Assembly (NCBI GenBank): GCA_021780275.1
Contig: JAJXZC010000330.1
Location: 1-7,215, forward strand
Direction: 5' to 3'
Length of the DNA stretch: 7,215 nt
Origin: Pseudomonadota bacterium
GTDB lineage: Bacteria > Pseudomonadota > Alphaproteobacteria > Parvibaculales > Parvibaculaceae
Positions within the stretch are counted from its first letter, which is position 1. The number at the start of each line of letters is the position of its first letter. Shown in pieces: positions 4,685 to 7,215 of the stretch. Under the pieces are notes generated by a model. It made no database searches. It saw only the letters and a program-made list of their open reading frames with translations, and was not told the origin of the DNA. A program made the translations under genes and the position numbers.

Positions 4685-5545
4685 ATGACAAGAGCTGTCG
4701 CGGATGAGCGCCATATCCTCACCGCCGCCGGCGTCACCGTGCCCCAGTTGATTTACGGCACGGCGTGGAAAAAGGAGCGCACGGCGGAACTGGTCGCCCA
4801 GGCGTTGCGCGCAGGCTTTCGCGGCATAGACACCGCCTGCCAGCCCAAACATTATCACGAGCCCGGCGTCGGCGAGGCGCTGGCCGTGGTCGCCCGCGAA
4901 GGGGTGTTGCGTTCGGACATTTTTCTGCAAACCAAATTCTCGCCCTTGCGAGGGCAAGACCCTGACAACGTCCCCTATGATCCCAGCGCCAGCATAGTTC
5001 AACAGGTCCAGCAATCTTTTGCGGTCTCGCTGCGCAATCTTGGCGTGGACACCCTCGACAGCCTCGTCCTGCACTCGCCCTATCCCGAGGACAGCGACAC
5101 GCTCGAGGCCTGGGGCGCCATGGAGCGCCTTTTCGACCAGGGCCTTGTCCGCCAATTGGGCATCAGCAATTGCTACGAGCCGGAAAGGTTCGAACGCCTG
5201 TGGCGCGCCGCCCGGATAAAACCGGCGGCGCTGCAAAACCGCTTTCACGCTAAGACGCATTATGACTGGGTGCTCCGGGCTTTTTGCTGTGACAAAAACA
5301 TTGTTTATCAAAGTTTCTGGACCCTGACCGCCAATCCACAAATCCTCGCCGCGCCAGCTGTGACAGCAACAGCGGAAAAATACGGCCGCACCCCTGCCCA
5401 AGTGTTTTTTCGTTATTTGACGCAAAGCGGCATGGCTTGCCTGACAGGAACCTCCTCGCCGGAGCATATGGCGCAGGATTTGGCCATTTTCGATTTTTGC
5501 CTGACTGCAAGGGAAGGAGAGGCAATTGGGGCGCAGTTGAGGTGA
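4685..5545 (+). CDS. Aldo/keto reductase
   Basis: 286 residues, typical of the NAD(P)H-dependent aldo/keto reductase TIM barrel, which reduces aldehydes and ketones to alcohols. The catalytic tetrad can be placed: Asp49 (GFRGIDTAC), Tyr57 (PKHYHEPGVGEAL), Lys84 (LQTKFSP) and His130 (LVLHSPYP). GISNCYEPERF at 159-169 is the usual barrel strand with the cofactor/substrate Asn. Near the C-terminus, CLTGTSSPEHMAQDL is the cofactor-phosphate loop region (normally 'ipks...'). Between Asp49 and Tyr57 there are seven residues instead of the usual four; I have seen the variant IDTACQPKHY in a distinct, partly fungal, subgroup of the family, from memory. GAGAGGA ends 6 nt before the ATG and overlaps the stop of the FIST gene region, so the two genes are clearly one unit under sigma-54 control. 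The substrate is unknown. Confidence 0.92.
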   Translation: MTRAVADERHILTAAGVTVPQLIYGTAWKKERTAELVAQALRAGFRGIDTACQPKHYHEPGVGEALAVVAREGVLRSDIFLQTKFSPLRGQDPDNVPYDPSASIVQQVQQSFAVSLRNLGVDTLDSLVLHSPYPEDSDTLEAWGAMERLFDQGLVRQLGISNCYEPERFERLWRAARIKPAALQNRFHAKTHYDWVLRAFCCDKNIVYQSFWTLTANPQILAAPAVTATAEKYGRTPAQVFFRYLTQSGMACLTGTSSPEHMAQDLAIFDFCLTAREGEAIGAQLR

Positions 5546-5563
5546 GTTTGTCGAGGACTCACT

Positions 5564-5668
5564 ATGAATTATCTTAATGTCTGGACAAACGAGCCCGAAA
5601 GATTCGGACTCAGCCGTGTCACAGTACCGCCAGCCAAGTCTATACACGATTTTCACGCCACCAAGTGA
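5564..5668 (+). CDS. Possible 34-residue micro-protein, third gene of the FIST unit
   Basis: An ATG at 5564 is preceded by GAGGA at 5553-5557 with ideal 6-nt spacing, and begins 18 bp after the reductase stop. The frame reads MNYLNVWTNEPERFGLSRV and ends, after a mixed basic and His-containing tail (HDFHATK), at the TGA at 5666-5668. A 6-bp GC hairpin begins at the very next base. Ribosome site, spacing to the upstream gene and the hairpin all suggest a real small gene; the alternative is the 5' remnant of a longer gene that was truncated. No family is recognised. It has no membrane segment or signal peptide. Base composition is more AT-rich than the flanks. Confidence 0.4.
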   Translation: MNYLNVWTNEPERFGLSRVTVPPAKSIHDFHATK

Positions 5669-5685
5669 GCGCGCCGATCGCGCGC
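5669..5685 (+). terminator. GC hairpin directly after the micro-ORF
   Basis: GCGCGC at 5669-5674 pairs with GCGCGC at 5680-5685 around a 5-nt loop CGATC. It starts at the base after the stop codon of the 34-residue frame. No clean T-run follows, so it is either a weak terminator of the FIST/reductase unit or a 3'-stabilising stem. Confidence 0.35.
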
Positions 5686-5884
5686 AGGGACTTCCGCTTT
5701 CCGTCGTATTGAGGACCTTCATGGGGTGATCGGCGAAGGTCTCCAAAGGGTCTCGAGCGGTCTCTTGGTCGACGTGGTATAGCTGCCTGGCCAAGGGGCG
5801 ATCCATGGCGGCCAGATCTCGGCGAGAGATCAACTCGCAGGACCCACTTCGTGCGATCAAAGCCAGAAGCAATCCGGTCGCAGC
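5686..5884. other. Gap between convergent units, no supported gene
   Basis: About 200 bp between the FIST unit and the small gene downstream of luxI. Both strands have short open frames, but none has a credible start or recognisable product. The minus strand reads through here as part of a long frame (4634-5872) that lies antisense to the reductase and has unnatural composition further on. Confidence 0.3.
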
Positions 5885-6133
5885 TCAGTTGAACTCCGAC
5901 GGGTCCGGCAAAATAAAGTCCGAGAACGCCGCAAGCTGCCGATTTGTGCGATCAGAAAGATTCCCGCCCCGGAAGTGCGCATGTACGAGCGCCCAAAAGA
6001 TCACCTCGTCCGAGCGCCCGGCGAATAAGGCCTTTTGCAATAATCGGCTCATCAACACCACCGCGCGCGTTGGTTCGTAACGCGCGCGCATCTCATTCGC
6101 CACCATTTTCGTGTCGGCCTTGTTGATCACCAC
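5885..6133 (-). CDS. Small protein of unknown function downstream of luxI
   Basis: 82 residues from the GTG whose first base is 6133. AAAGGAG lies 5 nt ahead of this GTG, a much better ribosome site than anything ahead of the in-frame ATG at 6148, so I choose the GTG (a second GTG follows at once, 6130). The protein starts VVINKADTKMVANEMRARYE and carries a helical centre (TRAVVLMSRLLQKALFAG, then DEVIFWALVHAHFRG) before a polar end (SDFILPDPSEFN). No known domain is recognised. It lies 30 bp downstream of the luxI stop on the same strand, so it is probably co-transcribed. Genes in this position in other bacteria can modulate quorum signalling, but nothing in the sequence shows that here. Confidence 0.65.
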   Translation of the reverse strand: MVINKADTKMVANEMRARYEPTRAVVLMSRLLQKALFAGRSDEVIFWALVHAHFRGGNLSDRTNRQLAAFSDFILPDPSEFN

Positions 6134-6163
6134 GGATGCTCCTTTCATTTCGTCGACGTTGCG

Positions 6164-6790
6164 TCACGCAGCCGATGAAAGCGCGGTCGAGGACAGGAGC
6201 ACTGGGTCGTTCGAACCGCGCGCCTCATGAATTGTGGCGAGCGTTTCGCGATTAAAGGACATCCGCAGGGCGACGATTTCATCGCGGCCGAGGCGCTTCG
6301 GAAATCCGAGCGGGCGAACGAAGAAGCGGAGTTGCATGGCGATGACCATCAGGCGCCAGTCGATCGCCACCGTGACCGTGTCAACGTTGGCGCCCATGCC
6401 CCACTCGACGACGCCCTGGGCGAGCTCCAGGAACACTCCGTTCGATCGCGGCCGCGCCTCGCGGTGGCCAGGCGCGACGCAAAATCGTGTCCATTCCGCA
6501 ACCCGGGGGCCACGCGGCGGCATCGTGCGGCAGAGATCGCTCAGCACTGTGGTGAGAAGATGCGGCCGTGTCGTGGGAAGAAGGCGCTGATAGCCGACGA
6601 TCTCATCGTCGCGCAGCAGGATATGATGGACGGCGTGCTCGTCATCGAATTGATCGCGCTCGAATCCATCTGGCCGGCGAAGATCGTCCCAGCCCTTCTC
6701 GTCGACGAAAACGTCATGACGAAAGCGAAAGGCCCGATCCAACAGGTCGCGATGCTGGTCGATATTTCCTCGGTCGATAATTTTGAGCAT
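6164..6790 (-). CDS. Acyl-homoserine-lactone synthase (LuxI family)
   Basis: 208 residues. The enzyme makes an N-acyl-homoserine lactone signal from S-adenosylmethionine and an acyl carrier protein or acyl-CoA donor. All usual invariants are present: Arg24, Phe28 and Trp34 in FRFRHDVFVDEKGW; Asp46 and Asp49 in RDQFDDEH; Arg69 in GYQRLLPTTRP; Glu99 and Arg102 in EWTRFCV. The motif RPDGFERDQFD resembles RpaI and BjaI of Rhodopseudomonas and Bradyrhizobium, which use CoA-linked, unusual acyl groups; that relation is from memory and the signal cannot be read from sequence. The start at 6790 is set by AGGAG 6 nt ahead and by homology (MLKIIDRG); a longer in-frame reading to 6910 adds 40 residues that do not fit the family. 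A small unknown gene follows. No luxR regulator lies in the window; it may be just outside, or the receptor may be elsewhere in the genome. Confidence 0.93.
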   Translation of the reverse strand: MLKIIDRGNIDQHRDLLDRAFRFRHDVFVDEKGWDDLRRPDGFERDQFDDEHAVHHILLRDDEIVGYQRLLPTTRPHLLTTVLSDLCRTMPPRGPRVAEWTRFCVAPGHREARPRSNGVFLELAQGVVEWGMGANVDTVTVAIDWRLMVIAMQLRFFVRPLGFPKRLGRDEIVALRMSFNRETLATIHEARGSNDPVLLSSTALSSAA

Positions 6791-6885
6791 GTGTGTCTCC
6801 TGCGCTTGCCTCATGGCGGGCGGGAGTTTCGAAAATTCGCGCTGCTTTCCTATGGAAACAAATGACCATTGCCCGTGCGCCCGTC

Positions 6886-6901
6886 GCTCGCGTCCGCGAG
6901 C
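6886..6901. promoter_or_regulatory. 16-bp palindrome upstream of luxI, candidate LuxR-type operator
   Basis: GCTCGCG (6886-6892) and CGCGAGC (6895-6901) form a perfect inverted repeat around TC. The element is centred about 104 bp upstream of the luxI start. Dyad symmetry of this length upstream of luxI suggests a lux box, but the usual CT-N12-AG spacing is not met (here CT-N10-AG), so a different regulator or a chance GC palindrome are real alternatives. Confidence 0.35.
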
Positions 6902-6922
6902 TATGCGCATCCGGCGCCGCGA

Positions 6923-7123
6923 TTAGTCATGGTGCCGGTGCTCGTGTCGTTTCGAGCGAACAAGTAGACGGACAGCTTTTCGCATTTCGAGCGGATCGAC
7001 ATGGAGCTCGGCGCGGCAGAGGCCGCCCTGTCTGAAGCGAGCCCAATCTCGGGTCGGGCGAATGTCGCCGAAGAATGTCAGCTCGAGGAGTTCTGCGAGG
7101 CCGTCTCCCGATTTGGGGCGCAA
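6923..7123 (-). CDS. Doubtful small gene or gene fragment upstream of luxI
   Basis: The minus-strand frame ending at the TAA at 6923-6925 reads WLRPKSGDGLAELLELTFFG and later GGLCRAELHVDPLEMRKAV, with natural amino-acid composition and a high-GC third codon position in its first two thirds. It ends in a His/Arg-rich tail. It stays open upstream to a TGA near 7175 but contains no ATG or GTG start; the only usable start is a TTG at 7123 with a poor ribosome site (GCGGGG). It may be a decayed gene. The product is not recognised and it is not a LuxR C-terminus. Confidence 0.3.
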   Translation of the reverse strand: MRPKSGDGLAELLELTFFGDIRPTRDWARFRQGGLCRAELHVDPLEMRKAVRLLVRSKRHEHRHHD

Positions 7124-7198
7124 CCACCCCGCTCTGTCAAAAGCGCAATTCCTTGGTCGCGGCCGCGGACTTAACGATCAACCCGCAAGGGGTCCGCT

Positions 7199-7215
7199 AT
7201 GCGCGCATGCGGCCT
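7199..7215 (+). CDS. Possible start of a gene running off the right edge
   Basis: AAGGGG at 7187-7192 stands 6 nt ahead of an ATG at 7199, a good initiation site; only five codons (MRACG) are visible. A 6-bp inverted repeat (GCGGAC at 7165-7170, GTCCGC at 7192-7197) brackets the leader and would cover part of the ribosome site. Nothing about the product can be said. Confidence 0.25.

Noticed and set aside
4634..5872. Long minus-strand frame (412 codons) antisense to the aldo/keto reductase and the end of the FIST gene
   Set aside because: It lies fully antisense to a reductase with an intact catalytic tetrad, has no family resemblance and no credible ribosome site; long antisense frames are common in GC-biased genes.
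6227..6865. Plus-strand frame of 212 codons opposite luxI
   Set aside because: Antisense to a LuxI gene with all invariant residues; no family resemblance.
6791..6910. N-terminal extension of LuxI to 6910
   Set aside because: LuxI proteins begin close to the MLKIIDRG-type start, and AGGAG stands at ideal distance from the ATG at 6790.

Overview
The window looks like a chromosomal stretch of an alphaproteobacterium, probably of the order Rhizobiales (Hyphomicrobiales). This rests on high GC coding bias, an SRAP/YedK protein starting MCNLYSITK in the form I associate with that order, a LuxI enzyme with the RPDG-x(4)-DQFD pattern seen in the RpaI/BjaI group, and a LexA box of the alphaproteobacterial direct-repeat type (GTTC-N7-GTTC). 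Genus cannot be fixed from the sequence alone.

Layout. 1-453 (+): 3' end of a cysteine-rich, probably exported protein with a lysozyme-like look. 521-1171 (-): SRAP/YedK abasic-site DNA-protein crosslinking protein. 1347-1730 (-): tautomerase/MSAD-like enzyme. Divergent from it, 1849-2076 and 2073-2306 (+) are two tiny overlapping genes of unknown function behind a perfect SOS box that sits inside a predicted sigma-70 promoter. 2543-3139 (-): small alpha/beta hydrolase of the TEX30/KANL3 type. 3140-3527: regulatory stretch ending in a near-perfect sigma-54 promoter. 3528-4673 (+): FIST-domain sensor protein; 4685-5545 (+): aldo/keto reductase; 5564-5668 (+): possible 34-residue third gene followed by a GC hairpin. 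5885-6133 (-): small unknown gene downstream of 6164-6790 (-), an acyl-homoserine-lactone synthase (luxI family). Beyond it lie a 16-bp perfect palindrome, a doubtful minus-strand reading frame, and a possible plus-strand gene start at the edge.

How the parts may work together. Three regulatory themes are visible. First, DNA damage: the SOS-controlled pair of unknown small proteins lies close to yedK, although yedK has no SOS box of its own. Second, a sigma-54-controlled unit joining a small-molecule sensor domain (FIST) to a reductase, with an inverted repeat about 105 bp upstream of the promoter where an enhancer-binding protein could sit. Third, quorum signalling: a LuxI enzyme with all usual invariant residues, a small partner gene downstream, and no luxR in view. 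The two best candidates for something undescribed are the LexA-controlled small-gene pair and the sigma-54 FIST/aldo-keto reductase unit.
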